Of a stretch of 64,000 nt of DNA, positions 8,472-15,726 are shown one piece after another. The position numbers were made by a program, and so were the translations under genes. The notes under the pieces are model-generated. The model saw only the letters and a program-made list of their open reading frames with translations. It searched no databases and was not told the DNA's origin. Position 1 is the first letter of the stretch; each line of letters opens with the position of its first letter. The DNA comes from Streptomyces sp. NBC_01717 (GTDB lineage: Bacteria; Actinomycetota; Actinomycetes; Streptomycetales; Streptomycetaceae), in the NCBI RefSeq assembly GCF_036248255.1, contig NZ_CP109178.1:3410001-3474000 (forward strand). The letters run 5' to 3'.

Positions 8472-10556
8472 TCACGGCGCCTCCAGGAGCTGCCCGGAAC
8501 CCGGCGGCACATGGTGCGGATCGTCATAGAACAGGACGATGCCGTAGGACCAGAACGCATCGGCACGTTCCGCCTTCACGTCCCTTCTCAATTTGTGGAT
8601 CCTCTGCGGCAGCCGGTCGGCGGTGCGGGCCTCCGCGACGGTGTTGAGGGCGCGCCGATGGAATTCCGAACAGACCCCGTCGGGTTCCCCGGTCCGCCGC
8701 CACAGGGCCACCCCGAAGCCGCCGTCGAGGATCCGCACCAGTCCGGCCGTGGTCTCGGGATCCGGCCGGTCGCCGTACCGGCAGAGGACCGGCACGGTCT
8801 CGTACGCCAGGGTGTGCAGCCTCGCCACCTCCGGTACGCGTACCCCCATTCCGTCCTCGCAGTCGACGACTTCGGCCTGCATCGAGGAGTTCCGGGTGCT
8901 GTGCCAGCGGGCCCTGCGCCGTCTTTCCGCTTCGTCGTCCGGCGGATGCCCCCGCTCCGTGCGGCGGACGACCACCGGGCGTACGACGCCGAGCGGTAGC
9001 CCGTCGGGGGTCACCTGCCAGCTGTCGACGTCCAGGCCGAGCAGCGCCGGTACGACCGCGACCTGGAGTACGGCGGGGCTGTCCGGCTCGTCGCACCGCC
9101 GGAACGCCTCGGCGAGCGGGGCGGCGAGCCGCTCCGGCAGGGCGCCGAGCCCCGTGCCCTGGCTGTCCTCGGCGACGGGCAGGACCTCCCCGGTGGGGCG
9201 GGCGACGCCGATCCGCCAGTCGTACAGGTCCCGTTCCCAGCCGCGCGGCTCCAGCTCCAGCAGGACGAAGGCGCGTTCGCCGTAACGGGCAGGCTCGTTC
9301 ATCGGGGCGGGGGCCCGTTGGTGCTCCTGGTCCCGGTGCTGCCGGACGGCCCGCCAGTGCAGCACGAGTTCCTGCCGGAAATCCCGGGAGAGGTCCTCGT
9401 CGGCGACCCGTTTCACCCATTCCCAGAGGGACTTCGTGGCGGTCCGGGTGGAGGGCACGTCGAAGGGGCGGTCGGCGGCGAGGACGCCCATGCAGTAGCG
9501 CACGACGAGTTCGAGCGCGGCGTCGCGGTCGCGGACGCGTGCGTCGTACAGCGAGCCGAGGCCGTCGCGCCAGCCGCGCGGCGCCGGGCGGAGGTCACGC
9601 GCGTGGACGTTCGGCAGGCCGTCGAGGAGCGCCAGCAGATTACGGGTGCTGACCGGCGGCGGGAACTCGGCGAGCCTGCCCAGCAGGTCGATCCGCCGCT
9701 TGGGGCTGAGCACCCGGCCGGGCGGCCCGGGCAGGTCGCTCTGCACATCGGCCCAGGTCCGCTCGGTGGAGGCGGGGCTGTTGTGCCGGTCGGCGTGGTA
9801 GCGGTCGTGGGCATGGAAGACGGCCTGATACGTATCGTCCGACTCGGTCTCCACGGGCCCGGCGGGGACCGTGAGGGAGCGCAGCCGCTCGATGCCGACG
9901 GCGGTGCCGCCCTGGTGGTCGTCGAGCCGCGACTTGATCACGCCGACGACCTCGCCCCGGGCCACGTCCACGACGGGGCCGCCGGACATTCCGGGCTCCA
10001 GCCAGTCCCCGTCGAGCCGGATCTGCTGGTCGGCATCGGCCCAGCCGCCGTACGTGCCCTTCACCTCGCAGTCGCCACTGAGCGTCGTCAGCCCGCCGCC
10101 CGGCGAGGGCGCCCAGCCCACGCAGCGGACCTTGCGGCCGCGGAGCATGGCCTCCGAGCGCTCGGTGACGTACACACAGGTGTGTTCGACGGGCCGCCGG
10201 AGCTGGATGAGCGCGAGGTCGGGAGCGGGCCAGCCGGTGACCCCGGCCGGCCGGGTCTCGGGCAGTGCGGCGAGCACCACACCGGGGACCTCGGTCAGTT
10301 CGGCGCTGTACGGATCGGCCCTGAACAACACGTTCACCTCGCGCCCCTCCCCCCGCATGGCCACATGCGCGCACGTGAGGACCCAGCTCGGGGCGATGAA
10401 GAAGCCGCTTCCCAGGAAGCCCTGGCCGGGTCCGTCAGTGGCATACCCGGCACCTGGGCGATGGATGCGTACGGTGGCGTCCCGCACGAGGTCCATGAGC
10501 GCAGCCTCCGCCTGGCCCGGACCCCCCTCCGCGCCCCCGCCGGTCTCCTGCGTCAT
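8472..10556 (-). CDS. Trypsin-like serine peptidase with VMAP-type C-terminal region
   Basis: 694 residues. The N-terminal 230 residues are a chymotrypsin-fold protease with an intact triad: His64 (LTCAHVAM), Asp113 (PDLALIQL), Ser191 (PGMSGGPV). No signal peptide or membrane segment is present, so it acts in the cytoplasm. Residues about 270-380 are helical (RRIDLLGRLAEFPPPVS...LLALLDGLPNV). The C-terminal 300 residues contain ARYGERAFVLLELEPRGW, SWQVTPDGLPLG and GFGVALWRRTGEP, which resemble the C-terminal domain of vWA-MoxR-associated proteins (VMAP-C). The start overlaps the preceding gene stop as ATGA. It is probably the proteolytic effector of the downstream MoxR/vWA module. Its substrate is unknown. 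Confidence 0.82.
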   Translation of the reverse strand: MTQETGGGAEGGPGQAEAALMDLVRDATVRIHRPGAGYATDGPGQGFLGSGFFIAPSWVLTCAHVAMRGEGREVNVLFRADPYSAELTEVPGVVLAALPETRPAGVTGWPAPDLALIQLRRPVEHTCVYVTERSEAMLRGRKVRCVGWAPSPGGGLTTLSGDCEVKGTYGGWADADQQIRLDGDWLEPGMSGGPVVDVARGEVVGVIKSRLDDHQGGTAVGIERLRSLTVPAGPVETESDDTYQAVFHAHDRYHADRHNSPASTERTWADVQSDLPGPPGRVLSPKRRIDLLGRLAEFPPPVSTRNLLALLDGLPNVHARDLRPAPRGWRDGLGSLYDARVRDRDAALELVVRYCMGVLAADRPFDVPSTRTATKSLWEWVKRVADEDLSRDFRQELVLHWRAVRQHRDQEHQRAPAPMNEPARYGERAFVLLELEPRGWERDLYDWRIGVARPTGEVLPVAEDSQGTGLGALPERLAAPLAEAFRRCDEPDSPAVLQVAVVPALLGLDVDSWQVTPDGLPLGVVRPVVVRRTERGHPPDDEAERRRRARWHSTRNSSMQAEVVDCEDGMGVRVPEVARLHTLAYETVPVLCRYGDRPDPETTAGLVRILDGGFGVALWRRTGEPDGVCSEFHRRALNTVAEARTADRLPQRIHKLRRDVKAERADAFWSYGIVLFYDDPHHVPPGSGQLLEAP

Positions 10557-11134
10557 GACCCGCCGCCGTCAGCGGCCGCGGCCGCATCGGGATGCGCCGG
10601 TGCGCCGGTGGGTGCCCCGGCGGACGGCGACGGGGGCGCGGGATCCGGTTGTACGGGGTGAGCCGAAGGCGCCGGGGGTGCCTGGGCTGCGGGTGGCGCG
10701 GACGGGATCGGGGGCGTGGCCGGTGCGGCGGCCTGCGCGGGCACCTGGGGCGTGATCGGCGGATCGACGGGCGGTCCGCCGCCGTTCCAGGTGAGCGTGA
10801 CCTTGATGGCGCCCTTGGCCTCCCCGTCCGCGAGGAGCCCGACGACCTTGCCCGCCTTGGCGGTGAGCTCGATGCCGAATTCGACGCTGACCTGGTCCGG
10901 CTGCACGGCCCGCAGCGGCTCGGCGAGCGACCGCGCGACGCCGGTCACCACCCCCTGCAGGCTCTCCACCCGGGCCTGCACCTGGTCGGCGAAGTCCGAG
11001 AAGCCGGTGTCCGTGTAGGACAGACCGCTCCCGGCCGGCGCTCGCCGAAGTTCCTCGGCCCCGGAGATGCGCGCCCAGACCGGCGTACCGTCCGGCAGCT
11101 CGATGCGCGCAATACGGGCCTCGCTGTCGCTCAT
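10553..11134 (-). CDS. CU044_2847 family protein (trypsin-co-occurring domain 1, trypco1)
   Basis: 193 residues from ATG 11134 (GGGGGGT just upstream; longer in-frame starts lack a good site). The N-terminal 110 residues are compact: ARIELPDGTPVWARIS, a helix DFADQVQARVESLQGVV, then VSVEFGIELTAKAGKVVGLLADGEAKGAIKVTLTW. That is the pattern of the trypsin-co-occurring domain, which is usually encoded next to cytoplasmic trypsin-like conflict proteins. The C-terminal 75 residues are Pro/Ala/Gly repeats with little structure. Its stop overlaps the trypsin gene start by 4 nt, so both are made together. It probably binds or regulates the protease; no catalytic motif is visible. Confidence 0.78.
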   Translation of the reverse strand: MSDSEARIARIELPDGTPVWARISGAEELRRAPAGSGLSYTDTGFSDFADQVQARVESLQGVVTGVARSLAEPLRAVQPDQVSVEFGIELTAKAGKVVGLLADGEAKGAIKVTLTWNGGGPPVDPPITPQVPAQAAAPATPPIPSAPPAAQAPPAPSAHPVQPDPAPPSPSAGAPTGAPAHPDAAAAADGGGS

Positions 11135-11298
11135 GGCACCCCCCGTTCCCCGAACTCCCCGCAGGCTAACGGCAGTACGTGACCGACGCGAGGCACATCG
11201 GCCAGGACACCGGGTCGGGGCGCGCCGGTTCCAGGGGGCGTCCGCGTCGTCCCGCGGGGCCCGGTCGGGGGCGCTCACCAGGCATTAAACTTGCCGCC

Positions 11299-11484
11299 AT
11301 GTACTTCACCGACCGTGGCATCGAGGAGCTGGAGAAGCGACGCGGCGAGGAGGAGGTCACCTTCGAGTGGCTCGCCGAGCAGCTGCGTACCTTCGTCGAT
11401 CTCAACCCCGACTTCGAGGTGCCCGTCGAGCGCCTCGCCACCTGGCTCGCCCGGCTCGACGACGAGGACGAGGACGACGAGTAG
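11299..11484 (+). CDS. DUF6104 family small acidic protein
   Basis: 61 residues, MYFTDRGIEELEKRRGEEE at the start and an acidic tail DDEDEDDE. The sequence is recognisable as the short DUF6104 family conserved in Streptomyces. The middle (FEWLAEQLRTFVDLNPDFEVPVERLATWLARL) predicts two helices. No catalytic motif, signal or membrane segment is visible. It reads opposite to the VMAP operon, with 164 bp between their starts. Its function is unknown. Confidence 0.75.
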   Translation: MYFTDRGIEELEKRRGEEEVTFEWLAEQLRTFVDLNPDFEVPVERLATWLARLDDEDEDDE

Positions 11485-11582
11485 GGCGACGCCCGGGATC
11501 CAGTGTCCCTCCCGGCAGCCTTTGCCCCGTCGCGCCGCCCGGCACGCACGGTCCTTCCGGGCGAACATTGCCGGTCACGGCA

Positions 11583-12428
11583 CTAGGTTCTGACGTCCCG
11601 GATCCGGTCGTACGCGAGGCCGGCCGCCCCGTGCGCGAGCAGCAGTACCCCCGCGAAGGCCCACCCTCCGCTGCGGCGCCCGATCCCCCAGGCGACGAGC
11701 GGGAGACCCACGGCGAGCTGGGCCGCGGCGAACGCACGGGCCCTGGGGCCGCGCATCCACGGGCCGAGGCCGCTGTTCTCGACCGCGTCGAGTTCCAGCT
11801 TCACCGCATCGCGCCAGCCCGCCCACGCGATCCGTTGCGTTTCGGGCCGGTCGCCGGCCGCGGTGTGCAGCCGGTCGGCGGGTTCGCCGGGTTCGAGGCC
11901 CGGCGGGAGAATCACGCCGATGCGGGCGAGGACGGCGAGCAGCCCGCGCAGCCGGGTACGGGCGTCCGCTTCGGGGTCGGGGCGGGTCAGCGCTTCGAGT
12001 TGCTGGATGTCCAGGACGGGATCGAGGCCGAGCCGCGCGGCGAACGTACGCATCGCCTCGTCCTCCCCGGCCGGGGTACCGTCCGTCAGCCAGACGTAGC
12101 CGACGGGCCGCCGGAAGCCGGACGCGAGCGTGTAGCCCGCCCGGTCGCCGTCCCACCACAGCGCGAGGACCGGCCAGGTCGAACCGACCGCGAGTGCGGT
12201 GGCCCAGCCGGCCAGCACGCTGTCGACCGGCTGCTCCCCCTCCGTCTCCGCCGTGCTCCGCTCTTCCTGCCTGTCCTGCCAGGGCGTGCCCTCCGGGACG
12301 AGGACGCTCCACTCGTCCCCGGCGGGTGCGAGCAGCATCCGCTCGCGCAGCAGATGGGCCACCGGCCGCACGGATCCGGGCTCGGCTCGGCACAGCAGCA
12401 GCGCGCCCACGGATGATGTCGCGTTCAT
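11583..12428 (-). CDS. Hypothetical protein with C-terminal membrane segments
   Basis: 281 residues from ATG 12428. The body is soluble and Trp/Leu-rich (WATALAVGSTWPVLALWWDGDRAG, GYVWLTDG), with a helical middle (LRGLLAVLARIGVILPPGLEP). The last 50 residues hold two likely membrane segments (AFAAAQLAVGLPLVAWGIG and GWAFAGVLLLAHGAAGLAY). I do not recognise a named family; similar proteins occur across Streptomyces. It is divergent from the DUF4097-PadR pair, so it may share the regulatory region around 12498-12546. Confidence 0.65.
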   Translation of the reverse strand: MNATSSVGALLLCRAEPGSVRPVAHLLRERMLLAPAGDEWSVLVPEGTPWQDRQEERSTAETEGEQPVDSVLAGWATALAVGSTWPVLALWWDGDRAGYTLASGFRRPVGYVWLTDGTPAGEDEAMRTFAARLGLDPVLDIQQLEALTRPDPEADARTRLRGLLAVLARIGVILPPGLEPGEPADRLHTAAGDRPETQRIAWAGWRDAVKLELDAVENSGLGPWMRGPRARAFAAAQLAVGLPLVAWGIGRRSGGWAFAGVLLLAHGAAGLAYDRIRDVRT

Positions 12429-12497
12429 GCCCCACACCGTAGGGCAATTTGCCCATATTTGGAGCCATTTGATCGATCCGTGACACCTCGCTCTCGC

Positions 12498-12546
12498 TTG
12501 ACTTCTCCGATCCGCGATATATCGTGTTCTGCAAGAGACGCGATAT
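12498..12546 (+). promoter_or_regulatory. Promoter and palindromic operator of the DUF4097-padR operon
   Basis: TTGACT (12498-12503), a 16-nt spacer and TATCGT (12520-12525) make a plausible HrdB-type promoter. The -10 lies in a perfect palindrome CGATATATCG (12515-12524), and a second similar block CGCGATAT lies at 12539-12546. This is AT-rich against the local background. It is a good candidate site for autoregulation by the PadR protein encoded second in the operon. Confidence 0.55.
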
Positions 12547-12582
12547 GTTGCGTCGCGCCGCGTTCCCCGGGAGGTCAGATCC

Positions 12583-13440
12583 ATGCCTGTGTCGACGTGG
12601 GCCATCACCGAGCCTCAGAAGCTGACCTTCGACGAGCCGGTGACGTCGCTCAATGTGCGCATCGTCAACGGCACGGTCAACGTCGTGGGCACCGAGGAGC
12701 CGACCGCCCGGCTGGAGATCTCCGGGATCGAGGGCCCGCCGCTGATCGTGACGCAAGAGGGCGGCACCCTCTCCGTCGCCTACGAGGACCTGCCCTGGCA
12801 CGGTTTCCTGAAGTGGTTCGACCGCAAGGAGTGGCACCGCAGCGCGGTCGTCTCGCTCGCCGTGCCCGCCGGGTCGACGGTGGAGGTCGGCGTGGTGGGA
12901 GCCGGAGCGTTCGTGTCAGGTATCCGGGGGCGTACGGACGTGCGCGGCGTCAGTGGCGACACCACGCTCGCCGGCCTGGCCGGCGCGGTCCGGGCGGACA
13001 CGGTCTCCGGCAATGTGGAGGCCCAGGCCGTCACCGGCGACCTCCGCTTCAAGTCGGTCTCCGGCGATCTGACGGTCGTCGAGGGCGCCGGGGCCTCCGT
13101 ACGGGCCGATTCGGTCAGCGGCGACATGGTGCTGGACCTGGACCCGACCGGGAAGCCCACGGACATCCGGCTGACCACGGTCTCCGGCGAGGTGGCGATC
13201 CGGCTGCCGCACCCGGCGGACGCGAGGGTCGAGGCGAGCACGGCGAGCGGCGCCGTCTCCAACGGCTTCGAGGACCTGCTGGTCAGCGGCCAGTGGGGGG
13301 CGAAGAGGATCACCGGCACGCTCGGCGCCGGGACGGGATCGCTGAGGGCCACGACCGTCTCGGGATCGATCGCCGTGCTCCGCCGCCCACCGGCCGAGGA
13401 AGATCCGTACGACGCCGAGCCGACCGGAAAGGTGCTCTGA
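12583..13440 (+). CDS. DUF4097 family beta-strand repeat protein
   Basis: 285 residues, ATG 12583 with GGGAGG upstream. The centre is a run of short repeats around V-S-G-D/N (GVSGDTTLAG, TVSGNVEAQAV, SVSGDLTVVEG, SVSGDMVLDL, TVSGEVAIRL, TVSGSIAVL), typical of the DUF4097 beta-helix or solenoid. There is no signal peptide or clear membrane span, so it is probably cytoplasmic. The padR gene follows after one base, and DUF4097-PadR pairs are common in actinobacteria, often tied to envelope or stress responses. The exact role is unknown. Confidence 0.85.
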   Translation: MPVSTWAITEPQKLTFDEPVTSLNVRIVNGTVNVVGTEEPTARLEISGIEGPPLIVTQEGGTLSVAYEDLPWHGFLKWFDRKEWHRSAVVSLAVPAGSTVEVGVVGAGAFVSGIRGRTDVRGVSGDTTLAGLAGAVRADTVSGNVEAQAVTGDLRFKSVSGDLTVVEGAGASVRADSVSGDMVLDLDPTGKPTDIRLTTVSGEVAIRLPHPADARVEASTASGAVSNGFEDLLVSGQWGAKRITGTLGAGTGSLRATTVSGSIAVLRRPPAEEDPYDAEPTGKVL

Positions 13441-13441
13441 C

Positions 13442-14449
13442 ATGCCCCCCGTATTCGCCCATGGGCGCCTGCGCCTCTACCTGCTGAAGCTCCTGGACGA
13501 GGCCCCTCGCCACGGCTACGAGGTGATCCGGCTCCTGGAGGAACGCTTCCAGGGTCTGTACGCACCATCTGCCGGCACGGTCTATCCGCGGCTGGCCAAG
13601 CTGGAGGCCGAGGGCCTGGTCACGCATGCCACCGAGGGCGGCCGCAAGGTCTACTCGATCACCGACGCGGGCCGCGCCGAACTGGCGGACCGCACCGGCG
13701 AACTGGCCGATCTGGAGCTGGAGATCCGCGAATCGGTGTCCGAACTGGCCGCCGAGATGCGGGACGACGTGCGCGGCGCGGCGGGCAAGCTGCGCAGCGA
13801 GATGCGGGCCGCGGCCGGCGAGACCCGGCACACGTCCGCCGCCGGGACCGGCGCGAAGGGCGACCGGGGATCCCCGTTCGGTGACTTCGGCGACAACGAG
13901 GCGTGGCGCACCGCCAAGGAGGAGCTGCGCAAGGCCAAGCAGGAGTGGAAGGAGCAGGCCCGCCGGGCGAAGGACGAGTCGCGCCGCGCCCGCGAGGAGG
14001 CCCAGCAGGCCCGCCGCCAGGCCAAGGAGGCCCAGGAGAGGGCACGCGAGCAGATGCAGAACGCGGCCCGGCAGGTCCAGGAACACTTCGCCCGGGGCGA
14101 CTGGCCCACCGGCGTACGGGAAGGCCTGGCGGAGATCACCGGCCGCCTCGGCGGCTTCGCCGCGACGGGCAGCCGGCCCCCGTACGTCAAGCCGGACCCG
14201 GTCGACGCGGACCCCGAATGGGGCAAGGAAACAGCCGGTACGGGCGACCCGGCCCGCGACCTGGACCGCCTGCTGGACCGCTTCCGCGACGACATCCGCG
14301 ACGCGGCCCGGGACCGGGGCGTCACGGAAGCCCAGCTGACGGAGGCCCGCCGCCATCTGTCGACGGCGGCAGCCCACATCGGCGCACTGCTGCGGAAGGA
14401 CACCGGCAGCAAGGGCAACGGCACCGAGGGCCCGGAAGCCTCCCGGTGA
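13442..14449 (+). CDS. PadR family transcriptional regulator with long coiled-coil tail
   Basis: 335 residues, much longer than common PadR proteins (about 110-200). Residues 5-85 form the PadR winged helix (LRLYLLKLLDEAPRHGYEVI, YPRLAKLEAEGLV, GRKVYSITDAGRAEL). Residues about 150-225 are a highly charged Ala/Arg/Glu/Gln segment that should form a long coiled coil. The C-terminus is helical again (LLDRFRDDIRDAARDRG). It follows the DUF4097 gene by one base and probably represses their shared promoter through the palindrome at 12515-12524. The ligand is unknown. Confidence 0.87.
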   Translation: MPPVFAHGRLRLYLLKLLDEAPRHGYEVIRLLEERFQGLYAPSAGTVYPRLAKLEAEGLVTHATEGGRKVYSITDAGRAELADRTGELADLELEIRESVSELAAEMRDDVRGAAGKLRSEMRAAAGETRHTSAAGTGAKGDRGSPFGDFGDNEAWRTAKEELRKAKQEWKEQARRAKDESRRAREEAQQARRQAKEAQERAREQMQNAARQVQEHFARGDWPTGVREGLAEITGRLGGFAATGSRPPYVKPDPVDADPEWGKETAGTGDPARDLDRLLDRFRDDIRDAARDRGVTEAQLTEARRHLSTAAAHIGALLRKDTGSKGNGTEGPEASR

Positions 14450-14455
14450 GCGGGG

Positions 14456-14489
14456 CGAGGTGGCATGCCGCACGGGTCATGCCACCTCG
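14456..14489. terminator. Bidirectional hairpin between padR and the Clp-N gene
   Basis: CGAGGTGGCATG (14456-14467) pairs perfectly with CATGCCACCTCG (14478-14489) across a 10-nt loop. It lies 7 nt after the padR stop, between convergent genes, so it can serve both strands. Confidence 0.7.
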
Positions 14490-14534
14490 TGATCGCCCGC
14501 ACCGGCCGGAGGAGGCCCCAGCCCCGCCCGACCC

Positions 14535-15113
14535 TCAGCTCGCCTTGGCCTGCCCCTCCGCTCCCCCGTCCCCGTAGAGCGCACGCGTCACCGTCCCGTG
14601 CGTCGCCCCGTGCTCCGCCAGCACATCGGCGACCACACCGGGGATGACGGTGAACGCCAGCAGGATGTGTTCCTCGCCGATGAACCGGTCGCCGCGTCCC
14701 AGCGCGATCCGCAAGGACTTCTCCAGGACGGTCTTCGCACCACGGTTGAAGGACGGTCGCCCTGACCGCCCCCGGCGGTCCTTCCGGTCGCCCGCCAGCG
14801 CACCCTCGCCGTGGGCACCCTCGACCCGGGCGACGATCTCCGTCACGTCGATGCCGATGCCGGCGAGTGCGTCCGTATCCGCCTTGGTCAGTCCGCCACG
14901 GCGGGCCGCGTCGGCGAGCGCCGCCTCCACCGATGCGCGACGGTCGGTGAGGCCGAGCGCGGTGACGGCGAAGGAGGTCCGGCTGCTGCCCGGCCGATCC
15001 AGCAGGGCGAGCAGCATGTGCTCCTCGGTGACGGAGCGGGAGCCCGTCCCTCTGGCCTGTTCCACGGCTCCGGTCACGACGGCGCGGGCATCGGCAGTGA
15101 ATCGTTCGAACAT
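14535..15113 (-). CDS. Clp N-terminal-repeat domain protein
   Basis: 192 residues from ATG 15113, which shares one base with the stop of the HTH gene (TGATG). Two Clp-N type repeats are visible: MFERFTADARAVVTGAVEQA...VTEEHMLLALLD near the start and KTVLEKSLRIALGRGDRFIGEEHILLAF in the second half, joined by a basic linker. There is no AAA+ domain, so this is a stand-alone ClpC/ClpA-like substrate or adaptor-binding domain. Such HTH plus Clp-N pairs recur in Streptomyces. The role may be in controlled proteolysis; this is inference. Confidence 0.8.
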   Translation of the reverse strand: MFERFTADARAVVTGAVEQARGTGSRSVTEEHMLLALLDRPGSSRTSFAVTALGLTDRRASVEAALADAARRGGLTKADTDALAGIGIDVTEIVARVEGAHGEGALAGDRKDRRGRSGRPSFNRGAKTVLEKSLRIALGRGDRFIGEEHILLAFTVIPGVVADVLAEHGATHGTVTRALYGDGGAEGQAKAS

Positions 15114-15322
15114 CAATTCCTCCCGTACTTCTTGTGCACGGCCTGCCGGCTGACGCCCAGTTCGGCGGCGATCTCCTGCCACGACCAGCCCTGGACGCGA
15201 GCACTTCTGACTTGGACGGCTTCGAGCTGCTCCAGCAGCCGCCGCAGCGCGACGACGGCCCGCAACCCGACGCGCGGGTCACGATCGCCCGCGCGTGTGG
15301 CGAGATCCGTTGCTTCGGTCAT
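15113..15322 (-). CDS. Small helix-turn-helix DNA-binding protein
   Basis: 69 residues. The C-terminus carries a clear HTH (GWSWQEIAAELGVSRQAVHKKYG); the N-terminal 40 residues are helical (VGLRAVVALRRLLEQLEAVQV). It is translationally coupled to the Clp-N protein. Its start lies 2 bp from a pair of strong palindromes (15325-15378), so it very likely binds there and controls its own operon. Confidence 0.8.
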   Translation of the reverse strand: MTEATDLATRAGDRDPRVGLRAVVALRRLLEQLEAVQVRSARVQGWSWQEIAAELGVSRQAVHKKYGRN

Positions 15323-15324
15323 GA

Positions 15325-15342
15325 TGTCAACTTACGTTGACA
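15325..15342. promoter_or_regulatory. Palindrome 1, TGTCAAC-N4-GTTGACA, at the HTH gene start
   Basis: A perfect 7-4-7 inverted repeat immediately upstream of the HTH start codon. The same core recurs in the next palindrome 26-27 bp away. The position is that of an operator overlapping the transcript start or the ribosome site. Confidence 0.65.
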
Positions 15343-15378
15343 CACCCTCCTTGTCAACCGTAGTTGACAAGGAGGGTG
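15343..15378. promoter_or_regulatory. Palindrome 2, 36-bp perfect inverted repeat with the same core
   Basis: Two perfect 16-bp arms (15343-15358 and 15363-15378) flank the 4-nt centre CGTA. The inner part is TTGTCAAC-CGTA-GTTGACAA, matching palindrome 1. The arms contain CACCCTCC and its complement. TTGACA and TTGTCA elements inside could also be promoter -35 sequences, so RNA polymerase and regulator would compete. Confidence 0.65.
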
Positions 15379-15726
15379 GCGAGTCGTCCCGGAAGACCGG
15401 TGGCCGGGCTGATTCGGACTCTTGGCGTGCAGATCGCGGACGTGCTTCTCGGTGATGGCTGTCAGCGCCAGGTCACCGCGGTTCGCCTCGCCCTCGACGT
15501 TCCAGCCGCGACAGAGCGAGGGTCCGGCCGTGGGCAGCGTTCAGCCTCGGAATGCCGGGCGGCCGCGGATCGCCGACGGGGACGCGCGCGGGCGGCGGGG
15601 GCGAGGGCCCCCGCCGCCGGCACGGTCGCAGTGACAACTGCCATGGGTGCGCCGCCCATGCGCACGGCGCAGACCACACAGCAGAACTGGCGCACCATCA
15701 AGGGCGCGTCGGGAGGGCGGACGGAC
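15379..15726. other. Intergenic region with a possible decayed reading frame
   Basis: No complete gene is supported. On the minus strand a start-less frame (about 15345-15545) reads GWNVEGEANRGDLAL and TAITEKHVRDLHAKSPNQP with normal Streptomyces codon bias, then runs into the operator region. It may be the end of a lost gene. A minus-strand frame ending at 15462 (VRMGGAPMAVVTATVPAAGA) is also possible but weak. I cannot assign a family to either. Confidence 0.3.
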
